From assembly GCF_001517105.1 (NCBI RefSeq), contig NZ_LPVF01000013.1, positions 186,001 through 250,000 on the forward strand: DNA of 64,000 nt, read 5' to 3'. Made by a program: the position numbers and the translations under genes. This DNA comes from Bacillus halotolerans (GTDB lineage Bacteria > Bacillota > Bacilli > Bacillales > Bacillaceae). The notes below the pieces were generated by a model that saw only the letters and a list, made by a program, of their open reading frames with translations, ran no database searches and was not told the DNA's origin. How positions within the stretch are numbered: position 1 is the first letter of the stretch; each line of letters begins with the position of its first letter. This document shows positions 1-8,200 of this stretch, in pieces.

Positions 1-726
1 ATTCATAAAAGAACGCAGCGCCTTCTCAAGCTGCTCTTTGTCTTTGACGTCAATTTCATACATTCGCCTGAGTCCATTCACATTTCGCACCGCAGCAATC
101 TCCTGATAAACAGCCGCTCTTTCCGCCCGGGGGCTGATGGATGCAATCGGTTCGGTAAACAGCGCGACATCTGTGTACCCTTTGCTGTAAATCTGCTGAA
201 GGATCTCTTCAGTGATTCTTCTGTTGTCAGTCGTTACGGTATCCAGTTTCAGATCCGGCAATTTGCGGTCAATTAATACTGTCGGCACCTGCTGTTCGGC
301 AAAGGAATATAAAATATCCTTGTTTTCCCCGGTTGCATTCAAAATCAGCCCTTCTACAGAGTGTGCTTCGAGCTTTAACAGCATTTCCCGTTCTTTTTCA
401 GGACTGTTATCAGTGTTGCACACCATTATGCTGTAGCCATATTGATCACAAACCTCTTCAACTCCCCTAAATGCTGCGACTGAAAAGGGATTTGTAATGT
501 CGGCTACAACAAATCCGATTAATTTGCTTTTTTTTATTTTCAAGCCTTGTGCCATTTTACTCGGCCGATAATTCAATTCAGCGATTGCCTTTTTTATGTT
601 TTTTACCTTTTCAGGAGAAATCGCGTCAATTTTCCCGTTAATATAACGAGAAACGGTTGATTTTGATACTCCTGCAAATTCAGCTACGTCTTTGATGGTG
701 ATATGGCCTGTTGTTTTCTTTTTCAT
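1..726 (-). CDS. kdgR: KdgR, LacI-family repressor of KDG/hexuronate catabolism (3' end outside window)
   Basis: About 242 residues of a LacI/GalR repressor (family length near 340) are read from the ATG at 726 and run off the window edge in frame. The N-terminus has the helix-turn-helix signature (TIKDVAEFAGVSKSTVSRYI), followed by the hinge and a periplasmic-binding-like effector domain. In B. subtilis KdgR represses kdgRKAT and kduID, whose products degrade 2-keto-3-deoxygluconate from pectin and uronates. It is divergent from kduI and a LacI-type operator lies just upstream of its start, consistent with autoregulation. The effector-domain C-terminus is not visible. Confidence 0.93.
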   Translation of the reverse strand, partial: MKKKTTGHITIKDVAEFAGVSKSTVSRYINGKIDAISPEKVKNIKKAIAELNYRPSKMAQGLKIKKSKLIGFVVADITNPFSVAAFRGVEEVCDQYGYSIMVCNTDNSPEKEREMLLKLEAHSVEGLILNATGENKDILYSFAEQQVPTVLIDRKLPDLKLDTVTTDNRRITEEILQQIYSKGYTDVALFTEPIASISPRAERAAVYQEIAAVRNVNGLRRMYEIDVKDKEQLEKALRSFMN

Positions 727-752
727 TCAAGTGCTCCTGTATCGTCTTATAA

Positions 753-770
753 TTTGAAACCGATTTCAAA
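753..770. promoter_or_regulatory. KdgR operator / cre-like palindrome upstream of kdgR
   Basis: TTTGAAACCGATTTCAAA is a near-perfect palindrome between kdgR and kduI, followed by a second half-site (AACCGTTAC). It fits a LacI-family operator and differs at one position from the CcpA cre consensus. The kdgR operon is known to answer to both KdgR and CcpA; which protein binds this copy is inferred. Confidence 0.7.
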
Positions 771-850
771 ACCGTTACAACACAAGAATACCATATTTTT
801 TAAAATTGAAAAGTATTTTTTTAATAATGGGATTATTCACAAACTTTCCG

Positions 851-879
851 TTGACTCTTTTCTCTATTTATCCTAAAAT
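851..879 (+). promoter_or_regulatory. Predicted sigma-A promoter of kduID
   Basis: TTGACT and TAAAAT are separated by 17 bp, about 70 bp before the kduI start. An operator-like sequence begins five bases after the -10 box. Confidence 0.7.
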
Positions 880-883
880 TTTC

Positions 884-901
884 TTTGAAACCGTTACCAA
901 A
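884..901. promoter_or_regulatory. KdgR operator downstream of the kduI promoter
   Basis: TTTGAAACCGTTACCAAA resembles the site at 753-770 (same GAAACCG core) and lies where transcription of kduID should begin, so a bound repressor would block initiation. Confidence 0.65.
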
Positions 902-949
902 ATATTTTCATTCAAGTGATGCTGAAATCCTAACCAAGGGGGAAATCCA

Positions 950-1777
950 ATGGAAAATCGTTACTCTGTACACCCTGAACAAGTAAAACGCTTTACAACC
1001 GAGGAGCTTCGCAGTCATTTTTTAATGGATACGTTATTTACGGAAAATAAGCTGACCATGTATTACTCCCATGAAGACCGTGTTGTGATCGGCGGTGCAG
1101 CACCCGGACAGAGCGAACTGAAGCTTGATGCCGGAGACTTTCTTAAAACGGACTTTTTTCTGGAACGGCGTGAAATCGGTATTATTAACGTCGGCCAGCC
1201 TGGTGCGGTTAAAGTCGGTGATGATGAATATGTGCTTCAAACAAAGGATTTTCTATATATCGGGATGGGCAATCGGGATGTAGCATTTAAAAGCCTGAAC
1301 GGAGAAACAGCAAAGTTTTACTTCGTCTCCTCGGGCGCGCATCAAAGCTATCCGACGCAAAAAGCCGCTCTTTCTGAACTGACACCGGACCGGCTCGGTG
1401 ACGCAGCAGCATCAAATGTAAGAAGCCTGTACAAAGTCATTCATCAAGATGGCATTCAAAGCTGTCAGCTGATGATGGGGATCACGATGCTGGACGAAAA
1501 CAATAACTGGAACACCATGCCGGCACACGTTCATGATCGCCGGATGGAGGCTTATCTCTACCTTGATCTTGAGAAGGATTCGAAGGTTTTTCACTTCATG
1601 GGTCAGCCGGATGAAACACGCCACCTTGTCGTCGGAAACGAGCAGGCTGTCCTTTCTCCTGCCTGGTCCATTCATTCTGGCGCAGGAACATCTAACTACA
1701 GTTTTGTATGGGCGATGGCTGGTGAAAACTACACATTTACGGACATGGATCTTGTGCCGATGGATGGGCTGAAATAA
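950..1777 (+). CDS. kduI: 5-dehydro-4-deoxy-D-glucuronate isomerase
   Basis: A 275-residue cupin-type isomerase that converts 5-keto-4-deoxyuronate, from oligogalacturonate breakdown, to 2,5-diketo-3-deoxygluconate in the cytoplasm. The likely zinc ligands are His193, His195, Glu200 and His242, in the same arrangement as in the E. coli enzyme. A strong ribosome site (AAGGGGGAAA) precedes the ATG. kduD begins two bases after its stop, so the two form an operon acting in sequence. Expression should be repressed by KdgR through the operators upstream. Confidence 0.95.
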   Translation: MENRYSVHPEQVKRFTTEELRSHFLMDTLFTENKLTMYYSHEDRVVIGGAAPGQSELKLDAGDFLKTDFFLERREIGIINVGQPGAVKVGDDEYVLQTKDFLYIGMGNRDVAFKSLNGETAKFYFVSSGAHQSYPTQKAALSELTPDRLGDAAASNVRSLYKVIHQDGIQSCQLMMGITMLDENNNWNTMPAHVHDRRMEAYLYLDLEKDSKVFHFMGQPDETRHLVVGNEQAVLSPAWSIHSGAGTSNYSFVWAMAGENYTFTDMDLVPMDGLK

Positions 1778-1778
1778 G

Positions 1779-2543
1779 ATGAGTTATCTGCAAGAGGCAT
1801 TTTCATTAGAAGGAAAAACGGCACTGGTGACAGGGCCGGGTACGGGAATCGGCCAAGGAATCGCCAAAGCGCTGGCAGGCGCCGGTGCTGATATTATCGG
1901 CACATCACATAAAAGCAGCCTCTCTGAAACACAGAAGCTTGTGGAACAAAAAGGCCGCACATTCACTTCCTTTACATTGGATATGAGTAAGCCTGATGCA
2001 ATAAAGGATACAGCGGCTGAACTGTTTGAAACACAGCAAATCGACATCCTAGTCAATAACGCCGGGATTATTCACCGGGAAAAAGCGGACACTTTCGCTG
2101 AAGAGAACTGGCATAACGTGCTGAATGTGAACCTAAACAGCTTGTTTATCCTGACACAGCTAGCGGGCAGACACATGCTGAAAAGAGGTCACGGGAAGGT
2201 TATCAATATTGCCTCTCTCCTCTCTTTTCAAGGCGGTATTCTTGTTCCAGCCTATACAGCAAGCAAACATGCCGTTGCTGGTTTAACAAAATCGTTTGCA
2301 AATGAGTGGGCCGCTTCCGGCGTACAAGTTAACGCGATAGCGCCTGGCTATATATCAACTGCCAATACACAGCCTATCCGGGATGATGAGAAGCGAAATG
2401 AAGACATTTTAAAAAGGATTCCTGCCGGCCGCTGGGGCAAAGCTGATGATATCGGCGGGACGGCTGTTTTTCTGGCATCTCGCGCTTCGGATTATGTCAA
2501 TGGACATATTTTAGCAGTAGACGGCGGCTGGCTTGCCCGCTGA
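1779..2543 (+). CDS. kduD: 2-deoxy-D-gluconate / 2,5-diketo-3-deoxygluconate dehydrogenase
   Basis: A 254-residue classical short-chain dehydrogenase/reductase. It has the NAD(P)-binding glycine motif TGPGTGIGQG (18-27), the NNAG motif (93-96), catalytic Ser146 and the YxxxK pair Tyr159/Lys163. It reduces diketo-deoxygluconate to KDG, following KduI in the pathway. The first residue of the glycine motif region is TGP rather than the usual TGG/TGA, which the family tolerates. A perfect terminator hairpin follows the stop codon. Confidence 0.94.
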   Translation: MSYLQEAFSLEGKTALVTGPGTGIGQGIAKALAGAGADIIGTSHKSSLSETQKLVEQKGRTFTSFTLDMSKPDAIKDTAAELFETQQIDILVNNAGIIHREKADTFAEENWHNVLNVNLNSLFILTQLAGRHMLKRGHGKVINIASLLSFQGGILVPAYTASKHAVAGLTKSFANEWAASGVQVNAIAPGYISTANTQPIRDDEKRNEDILKRIPAGRWGKADDIGGTAVFLASRASDYVNGHILAVDGGWLAR

Positions 2544-2550
2544 CAAAATG

Positions 2551-2583
2551 AAAAAGCTGATGATCATGGATCATCAGCTTTTT
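2551..2583. terminator. Bidirectional terminator between kduD and ypvA
   Basis: Perfect 15-bp inverted repeat (AAAAAGCTGATGATC) with a three-base loop and a T tract on both strands. It can end both kduID (+) and ypvA (-), which converge here. Confidence 0.93.
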
Positions 2584-2588
2584 CGTGA

Positions 2589-4514
2589 TTACATCATATG
2601 CGGTTCAACAGGTAAGACCTTTTTCACTTCATCAATGATGCGTTCATTTTCTCCGCCCGCATAAATATGAATCGAGCCGCTGTCTTGATTTGAGCGAATC
2701 AGACGGCCAATCCCCTGCCGCACTCTCAACAGCATATACGGAAGGTCAACCTCTTCAAACGGGTCTTTTCTCGCACTGTTGCGTTTTGCCGTAAATACAG
2801 GGTCATGAGGCGGAAACGGCAATGACCAGATCGTGACATTCTTCAATGCGTCACCAGGAATATCAAGCCCTTCCCATAGGTGAACTGAACATAAAACCGT
2901 TTCCTCTTCCCCTTGGAATTTTTCTACTAAGCTGCTGATTTCCTCGTCGCCTTCAAAGTAAATCGGATACGGCAGCTCCCAAGCAGCTGCGAGCTCCTTA
3001 AACTCGTTTAATTCCTCAAAAGACGGGAAGAGCACCAGCGTTCTGCCTTTATAGTGCTTAATTGTCTCTATTGTTTGAGCTGTTTTTTGTTCTGCGCTCA
3101 TTTCTGTTTTCCCATAAAGGGTAACGGTCATTTGTTCGTCATAATCATAAGGAGAATCAACCGTTAACGATAAGTAATCGTGAATCCCCAGACTGTCCGC
3201 AATATAGTCAAACGAACCGCCTTCTGACAGCGTTGCAGAAGAAAAGATATACGGAATTTTCTTTGAAAACACTTTCTCGCCAAGCACTTCTGCTACTGTT
3301 CTCGGCATCACGACAAAAGTGGATTCCGCTTCCTTTTGCTCCAGCCAGCTGATCGCATCTTTTTGATATAAAGATAGTGAATACGCCATTTGCTCAACAT
3401 ATTCCTCTACGACTGACAGCTCGTATTGATCAATGGTGTACATTTCTGACTCAAATACGAGTGCTTCACCAATTTTATCAAGCAAACGGCACAGCTCGTC
3501 CGCCGCCTTTTTGACACGCTGATCATTCTTTATTTCCAAACGGTGCGACCCGGCAACTTCTCTTGATTCTTCAGAAAGAACATAGAAAAATTCGTCGTTT
3601 GCAGCAAGTGCGTCTTCTATCAATTCAGCAAATTCTTCTCTAATGTCATTTTGAAGCAAACGTTCTAAAAATAATTCGAGAGTTGATTGCTTGACTCTGT
3701 AGGTTAATGCTTTTTGCGCAGCAAACTCTAACAGATGCCCTTCATCAAATACAACCGCACTATGATCAGGCAAGAGCGGCAGCTGTCCCTCCCGTTTGCG
3801 CGATTCTTCCGTCCATACATGTTCCATATAGAAATCATGAGAACAAATGATCAAGTCTGTTGACTTGCGATAATAATCTCTTGATAGCGTCAAGCCGCAT
3901 CTATGTCTCATATCACATGTCAGGCAATCTTGAAACGAGTCGTAGCTTACTTGCGACCATTCTTCATTCGAAAGGTTAGCGTACTGCTTTCGGTCACCAT
4001 ATGGATAAAACCGCTGCATGGCCTGTGACTCATGGACAAATGACGGTAAAGCTTCATAAAGATCAAGCCACTTTTCATCATCAGATCGCTGCATTGTTTT
4101 TTCAAGCTTTTTCAAGCATAGATACTGCTCATGTGATTTCGATAACCTTGTGTCAATCTTAAGATCCAAATGTTCAGCCAGTTTCGAAATGTCTCCCTCT
4201 TTTTTTACGAGCTGTTCGATTAACGTTTCATCAGCACAAGCGATAATGGCGGGTTTTCCGACATATCTTGCATAGCTGATCGCAAAAAGAAGGTAAACAA
4301 GTGTTTTCCCCGTTCCTACTCCGGCTTCGGCAAACATGACTTTTTTCTCTTTAAACGCCCGTTCCAGCTGAAAAGCCATGAACACTTGCTCATCTCGAAG
4401 ATCAAACCCTTTTCCGGGAAGAATATCGTAAAACACGTCACCAATCCAATTGTTCAATTCTTCATAAAAATTCTTTGTTTTCGTTAAAGAAAAAGGCAAA
4501 CGTGATGTTGTCAC
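2589..4514 (-). CDS. ypvA: DinG/XPD-family ATP-dependent helicase YpvA
   Basis: A 641-residue superfamily-2 helicase of the XPD/DinG group. The Walker A motif EAGVGTGKT is at 63-71 and the Walker B DEGH at 257-260. Four cysteines (Cys133, Cys197, Cys200, Cys206) lie between them, the position of the 4Fe-4S cluster in XPD and E. coli DinG. Motif VI (RxGxGRLIR) is near the C-terminus. It probably unwinds damaged or structured DNA 5' to 3', but its exact role is unknown. It lacks the N-terminal exonuclease domain of the DinG encoded at 24.8 kb. Length is normal for the family. Confidence 0.9.
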   Translation of the reverse strand: MTTSRLPFSLTKTKNFYEELNNWIGDVFYDILPGKGFDLRDEQVFMAFQLERAFKEKKVMFAEAGVGTGKTLVYLLFAISYARYVGKPAIIACADETLIEQLVKKEGDISKLAEHLDLKIDTRLSKSHEQYLCLKKLEKTMQRSDDEKWLDLYEALPSFVHESQAMQRFYPYGDRKQYANLSNEEWSQVSYDSFQDCLTCDMRHRCGLTLSRDYYRKSTDLIICSHDFYMEHVWTEESRKREGQLPLLPDHSAVVFDEGHLLEFAAQKALTYRVKQSTLELFLERLLQNDIREEFAELIEDALAANDEFFYVLSEESREVAGSHRLEIKNDQRVKKAADELCRLLDKIGEALVFESEMYTIDQYELSVVEEYVEQMAYSLSLYQKDAISWLEQKEAESTFVVMPRTVAEVLGEKVFSKKIPYIFSSATLSEGGSFDYIADSLGIHDYLSLTVDSPYDYDEQMTVTLYGKTEMSAEQKTAQTIETIKHYKGRTLVLFPSFEELNEFKELAAAWELPYPIYFEGDEEISSLVEKFQGEEETVLCSVHLWEGLDIPGDALKNVTIWSLPFPPHDPVFTAKRNSARKDPFEEVDLPYMLLRVRQGIGRLIRSNQDSGSIHIYAGGENERIIDEVKKVLPVEPHMM

Positions 4515-4584
4515 CCAGTTCCAACCCCCAACTATTCGGCATTCAGACCATCAATATTATCATTTCCCGCCGCTGAATACAATA

Positions 4585-4614
4585 AAAAAACTTGGCAGTG
4601 CCAAGCTTTTTGTG
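4585..4614 (-). terminator. Terminator of yptA
   Basis: Inverted repeat CTTGGC/GCCAAG followed on the minus strand by seven T residues, just after the yptA stop. Confidence 0.85.
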
Positions 4615-4616
4615 AC

Positions 4617-4808
4617 TTACTTTCGGTTGATCACATGCGAGGATAAAAAAGGATGGTCTGTTGAATGAATATGTTCCACCGCTTTTTCTAAATTATTTTG
4701 CGCATGTGAAATCACAGACGGAGACGCATCAGCTCTGAGCTCCTTCAGCTCGTTTGCGGTTGCGTCAAGCGCCCTTTGAATAAGATTAAAATGTTCGCTG
4801 TTCAGCAT
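4617..4808 (-). CDS. yptA: Small conserved protein YptA, function unknown
   Basis: A 63-residue protein rich in Ala, Glu and His, probably helical (LIQRALDATANELKEL). The start at 4808 is chosen because AGAGGTGATCTC lies directly before that ATG; a longer reading frame upstream has no ribosome site. There is no signal peptide or membrane segment. It has its own terminator and stands between ypvA and a divergent small gene. The name rests on gene order and remembered length. Confidence 0.75.
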   Translation of the reverse strand: MLNSEHFNLIQRALDATANELKELRADASPSVISHAQNNLEKAVEHIHSTDHPFLSSHVINRK

Positions 4809-4969
4809 GAGATCACCTCTAATTGAAATAATCATCATTGTATGCGAACTTTTCTTTTTATATACATGCTTTCCGCATGTTATCACTGAAATGTGCACAA
4901 ACTACATCCGATACTCCGTCATGGACTATCCGTCTTATCAACAATATTCTATCAGGGAGTGATGTTGAC

Positions 4970-5122
4970 ATGAGTTATAAAGACCGATTAGATCAGCATT
5001 CTGAACTGTTTCATCACAATTGGACGCGGCCTAAACGTTCTAAGTCTCAAGTAAACGGTCACACCGAAATGTCCCAAACCAACATTATATTAAGAAGTAA
5101 CGCGAAAGCGCACCGTTGGTAA
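4970..5122 (+). CDS. 50-residue basic protein, function unknown
   Basis: ATG at 4970 follows a good ribosome site (CAGGGAGTGATG, eight bases away), giving a 50-residue hydrophilic protein with several His, Arg and Lys residues (FHHNWTRPKRSKSQVNG). It has no membrane segment or cysteine. A strong terminator follows the stop, so it is a self-contained unit divergent from yptA. I do not recognise the family. Size, basic charge and isolated position would suit a sporulation-stage small protein, but no sigma-F/G promoter was convincing. Confidence 0.65.
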   Translation: MSYKDRLDQHSELFHHNWTRPKRSKSQVNGHTEMSQTNIILRSNAKAHRW

Positions 5123-5146
5123 CGATAGAATATGGCTGAAAGATGA

Positions 5147-5176
5147 AAGAAGACGCGTCCAGAGCGTCTTCTTTTT
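5147..5176. terminator. Bidirectional terminator
   Basis: AAGAAGACGC/GCGTCTTCTT inverted repeat with flanking A and T runs, placed between the 50-residue gene (+) and the rRNA methyltransferase gene (-), whose stop codon it touches. Confidence 0.9.
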
Positions 5177-6332
5177 ATGCGTGTTCCGTTTTATTACGCT
5201 GAGGTCTTACTTTAGACCAGTACTGATAATAATCCGTTTTAATAAATCCATTAAAGAGCTTTCGTTTCTTCGTTGCTTTTCTTCCATATGCTTCCTCAAA
5301 ATTTTCATTTGAAGTCAGCATATACACAGACCACGTATCAAGCGGCTCGAACGCCTGTCCCATTTCTTTGTACATTTGTTCCACAGCTTTTTTATCTCCG
5401 AGACGTTCTCCGTACGGCGGGTTTCCGACAATCACGCCAAACTCAAGTTTTGTAGTGAAGTCCTTTACCTGCATTTGTTTAAATTCGATTAATTCGCTCA
5501 GTCCCGCTTCCTCTGCATTTTCTTTTGCGATTTGCACCATGCGGTGATCTACGTCACTGGCGAAAATCGTAAGCGGCTGATCATAGTTTGCCTTTTCTTC
5601 GACTTCAAGACGTGCTTTGTCCCACAGATCTTTACCGATCCACTCCCAATCCTCTGAGACAAAATCGCGGTTAAATCCCGGGGCAATATTTTGGCCGATT
5701 AATGCGGCTTCAATCGCGATCGTTCCGGAACCGCAAAAAGGATCGACAAATGGACGGTCCGGAGTCCAATTAGTTAATTGCACCAAAGCGGCAGCAAGCG
5801 TTTCTTTAATGGGCGCGCCTCCCTGATCCACGCGGTATCCCCGTTTGTGGAGGCCTGTCCCTGACGTATCAAGTGTAATAACCGCTTGATCTTTCAATAA
5901 AGAAATTTCCACCTTATATTCGGCGCCTGTTTCTTCGATCCAGTCATTGGCTTTGCCGGACTGCAGCTTCAGCTTTTCAACAATCGCTTTTTTGACGATC
6001 CGCTGACAGTCGGGAACGCTTGCAAGTGTTGATTTAACGGATTTACCGATGACAGGGAATTTCCCGTTCTCCGGTATAAATGAACGCCAGTTAACCGCTT
6101 TCGTTTTTTCAAACAGCTCATCAAATGTTTTTGCTTGAAATGTAGCAACTTGAACTTTTACGCGGTCCGCCGTTCTCAGCCAAAGATTCGCACGGCAAAT
6201 CGCAAGCGCATCTCCTTCAAAGATAACTTTTCCGTTATCAACCTTGCATTCATATCCTAAGTCACGAACTTCTTTTGCAACTACAGCTTCAATGCCCATC
6301 GGCGCTGTTGCAATTAGTGTATACTTCTTCAT
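5175..6332 (-). CDS. ypsC: 23S rRNA (guanine-N2) methyltransferase, RlmL/RlmK N-terminal type
   Basis: A 385-residue protein with an N-terminal THUMP RNA-binding domain (roughly 45-155) and a C-terminal Rossmann methyltransferase. Visible motifs are FVDPFCGSGTIAIEAA (SAM binding) and NPPYGERLG, the (N/D)PPY motif of amino-group methyltransferases. It should use S-adenosylmethionine to methylate the N2 of a guanine in 23S rRNA, like the N-terminal half of E. coli RlmL. The substrate base is not deducible here. The ATG at 6332 follows AGGGTGATACG. rnpB follows upstream on the same strand. Confidence 0.88.
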   Translation of the reverse strand: MKKYTLIATAPMGIEAVVAKEVRDLGYECKVDNGKVIFEGDALAICRANLWLRTADRVKVQVATFQAKTFDELFEKTKAVNWRSFIPENGKFPVIGKSVKSTLASVPDCQRIVKKAIVEKLKLQSGKANDWIEETGAEYKVEISLLKDQAVITLDTSGTGLHKRGYRVDQGGAPIKETLAAALVQLTNWTPDRPFVDPFCGSGTIAIEAALIGQNIAPGFNRDFVSEDWEWIGKDLWDKARLEVEEKANYDQPLTIFASDVDHRMVQIAKENAEEAGLSELIEFKQMQVKDFTTKLEFGVIVGNPPYGERLGDKKAVEQMYKEMGQAFEPLDTWSVYMLTSNENFEEAYGRKATKKRKLFNGFIKTDYYQYWSKVRPQRNKTEHA

Positions 6333-6373
6333 CGTATCACCCTGTCTTTTAAAACTTTTCTCTCATCAAGATA

Positions 6374-6399
6374 AAAGCTCTCCTTATACGGGAGAGCTT
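6374..6399 (-). terminator. Terminator of rnpB
   Basis: AAGCTCTCC/GGAGAGCTT hairpin with a T run on the minus strand, 20 bases past the 3' end of the RNase P RNA. Confidence 0.88.
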
Positions 6400-6418
6400 G
6401 ATTTCATCATTTAATTTA

Positions 6419-6819
6419 AGTGGTCTAACGTTCTGTAAGCCATGTTTTGTTCCATCGTACTGCAATCGGCTCATCACCTCGTACTCAGGCGGCAATCATC
6501 TATCTACAGAAAGCATTCTGTCCTTCTCTCCGTTGAATTCCGTCAAGAAGGTTCCCCTACCAAAATTTGGGTTTCTCGCTCGAGGGGTTTACCGCGTTCC
6601 ACTCTCACCATTTCTAGTGAGACTTCGTCACTGTGGCACTTTCAAGGATACTCAGCCATATCCAAAGGACGTAGGCTTTTTTCCTGCCGTCAGCCTATCA
6701 AGGCTGCCCTAGCTTATGACTTCGCTAGGCACGAACACTACGGGCATCTCAGCACCGTGCGAGCATGGACTTTCCTCTACAGATTCAAGATCTGCAGCGA
6801 TTACCCGAACGTTAAGAAC
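6419..6819 (-). ncRNA. rnpB: RNase P RNA, B type
   Basis: The minus strand from 6819 begins GTTCTTAACGTTCGGGTAAT and contains the universal core GAGGAAAGTCC, the AGAAACCCAAAT segment and the 3' part with ATGAGCCG pairing. It is 401 nt, the size of the B. subtilis RNA, and is the catalytic RNA that trims the 5' leaders of tRNA precursors. It differs from the 168 sequence I remember at a few positions, including a hairpin reading CAGCCTTGATAGGCTG that keeps its pairing. A -10/-35 pair lies directly upstream and a terminator follows. Confidence 0.98.
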
Positions 6820-6826
6820 ATGAATT

Positions 6827-6855
6827 ATTATATAACAACTGATTGTCATTTACAA
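6827..6855 (-). promoter_or_regulatory. Sigma-A promoter of rnpB
   Basis: TTGTAA and TATAAT separated by 17 bp on the minus strand; the RNA begins seven bases after the -10 box. Confidence 0.85.
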
Positions 6856-6878
6856 GCGCCATTTTTTACAAGCGCAGA

Positions 6879-7175
6879 TCAATCATAAAGCTTGCTGCCA
6901 AAAACATGCTTTTCTAAGTTAGACAGCCGTTTTAAGATATCAAAGTTCGTTGTGTTTGATTGCACTGGCTGTTTTTTGCTGGCTTCTTCAAGCTGTTTTT
7001 TCAGCTGCAAATTTTCCTGCTGCAGTTCTTCAATTTCTTGATGAAAGGTTTCATAATCCTTAATGATCATATCTAAAAATTTGTCAACGTCTTCTTGTTT
7101 GTAACCTCTAACGCCTGTTTTAAATTCTTTTTCCAAAATGTCTTTCGCAGAAAGCTTTACTTTATCAGCAAGCAT
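6879..7175 (-). CDS. gpsB: Cell-cycle protein GpsB
   Basis: A 98-residue coiled-coil protein of the DivIVA family. The N-terminal lipid/partner-binding domain ([20 protein letters not shown]) is followed by a heptad-rich coiled coil (about 35-68) and a C-terminal oligomerisation helix ([16 protein letters not shown]). It sits at the division septum and shuttles PBP1 between elongation and division; ponA, encoding PBP1, is at 16.5 kb. The ATG at 7175 is preferred over an upstream GTG because that GTG is inside the AGGTG ribosome site. Confidence 0.95.
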   Translation of the reverse strand: MLADKVKLSAKDILEKEFKTGVRGYKQEDVDKFLDMIIKDYETFHQEIEELQQENLQLKKQLEEASKKQPVQSNTTNFDILKRLSNLEKHVFGSKLYD

Positions 7176-7253
7176 CTTTTTCACCTCGTATCGTGAATCA
7201 TCATCTTATATTTTTTCAGAAATCTGTACGATTGTCAAATTTCTCTTTCTTTG

Positions 7254-7799
7254 TTATGAGAAGCTGTCTTCCTCTACTGTCACTCTCAGATCATCCATTG
7301 TGATAAAGTAGATCGGATAGCCATCCTGTTCGCGTCTTTTTTCAGCTGTCTCAAGCATATACTTTGGGGAACCAGCCATTTCAGAGTCATATAAAAGCAT
7401 AAGCGCGTCAGACTTATCAATGAAGAACTGATTTTTTTGTTTGAACTGAAGCGGGCTTTCATACGGACGATGAGTCAGGCTTTCCTCGTAGTCCGCCTGG
7501 GCCAGAACAGCTTCATACAGTTCCTTATTCGGCTCTTTCCAGTTCTTTTCCTGCTCGTAAAATGGTGTGATGACAGCAACCTTTAAGTCAGGGTATTCTT
7601 CCTGCAAATCATATGCAACTTCGGCCGACCAGAGTTCTGTTCCAAGCTGCCCTGAAATTAAAATCCATTCTAATCCTTCATCCAAAAAAGCAATCAGCCG
7701 GTTCTTAATGGCTTTTTTTATGTAATACAGCGCCTTGTCATCCTGTTTAAATATCCCGAGTTCAAACGGTTTATATCCTGTTATTGCCAATACTTTCAT
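7254..7799 (-). CDS. ypsA: YpsA, SLOG/DprA-like Rossmann protein
   Basis: 181 residues, about the family length. The fold signature is an N-terminal Rossmann strand ([11 protein letters not shown]) followed by [13 protein letters not shown], a glycine-rich nucleotide-binding loop typical of the SLOG superfamily. The start at 7799 follows GCAGGTGAAAAG. In B. subtilis and staphylococci YpsA has been linked to cell division, and its adjacency to gpsB is conserved. The ligand is not known. gpsB follows directly downstream, so the two are probably co-transcribed. Confidence 0.87.
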   Translation of the reverse strand: MKVLAITGYKPFELGIFKQDDKALYYIKKAIKNRLIAFLDEGLEWILISGQLGTELWSAEVAYDLQEEYPDLKVAVITPFYEQEKNWKEPNKELYEAVLAQADYEESLTHRPYESPLQFKQKNQFFIDKSDALMLLYDSEMAGSPKYMLETAEKRREQDGYPIYFITMDDLRVTVEEDSFS

Positions 7800-7814
7800 C
7801 TTTTCACCTGCTTT

Positions 7815-7844
7815 AAAAAATGGGGCTCCCATTGGGCCCCATTT
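7815..7844 (-). terminator. Terminator between cotD and ypsA
   Basis: ATGGGGC/GCCCCAT hairpin followed on the minus strand by six T residues, placed downstream of cotD and before the ypsA start. Confidence 0.82.
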
Positions 7845-7888
7845 GATGTGCTGCGTTGGTTTACACCATCAAGCTGCACGTTTCCATA

Positions 7889-8116
7889 CTAGTAATCGCA
7901 ACAAGGTCTTCCTGCTTGAAAATGCTGATGCGTAGCCGGATCAACATTTGAGAAAGTGTGTGGAAAGTAGTGAACGTGCTGGAAATGCTGGTGATTTACG
8001 TTTGTTGTGTGCTGTGGGTGAATGTGCGGCACGATTGTTTTTGAAAACGTATGGTGTTCACAGCAATGAGTAGGATGGACAATCGGCGCCATCATGTGCG
8101 GTCTGCAGTGATGCAT
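7889..8116 (-). CDS. cotD: Spore coat protein CotD
   Basis: A 75-residue protein with about one quarter histidine and paired cysteines (HCCEHH, RPCCDY). This matches CotD, an inner spore-coat protein made in the mother cell under sigma-K. The ribosome site AAAGGGGATT precedes the ATG. A sigma-K-like promoter is visible 40-65 bases upstream. No catalytic motif is expected. The His-rich composition suggests metal binding or cross-linking, but this is inference. Confidence 0.95.
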   Translation of the reverse strand: MHHCRPHMMAPIVHPTHCCEHHTFSKTIVPHIHPQHTTNVNHQHFQHVHYFPHTFSNVDPATHQHFQAGRPCCDY

Positions 8117-8153
8117 GATTTAAATCCCCTTTCCATAAACTTTATTACAATAC

Positions 8154-8182
8154 TAAGCTATGAAAAATAGGGGGTACATGTT
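8154..8182 (-). promoter_or_regulatory. Predicted sigma-K promoter of cotD
   Basis: On the minus strand AACA is followed about 16 bp later by CATAGCTTA, matching the sigma-K pattern AC...CATAnnnTA. Late mother-cell expression agrees with the coat function. Confidence 0.6.
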
Positions 8183-8200
8183 CTGATGCAAAGACCTATT

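Noticed and set aside
4841..4860. Possible LexA (SOS) box near yptA and ypvA
   Set aside because: Only one half-site (CGAAC) is present, with no matching GTTCG arm.
6398..6888. Open frames of 104 and 148 residues on the plus strand
   Set aside because: They lie antisense to the RNase P RNA gene and reflect its GC-rich structured sequence.
7176..7245. Possible gpsB promoter (TTGACA...TATAAG)
   Set aside because: The spacing is 22 bp, too long for sigma-A.
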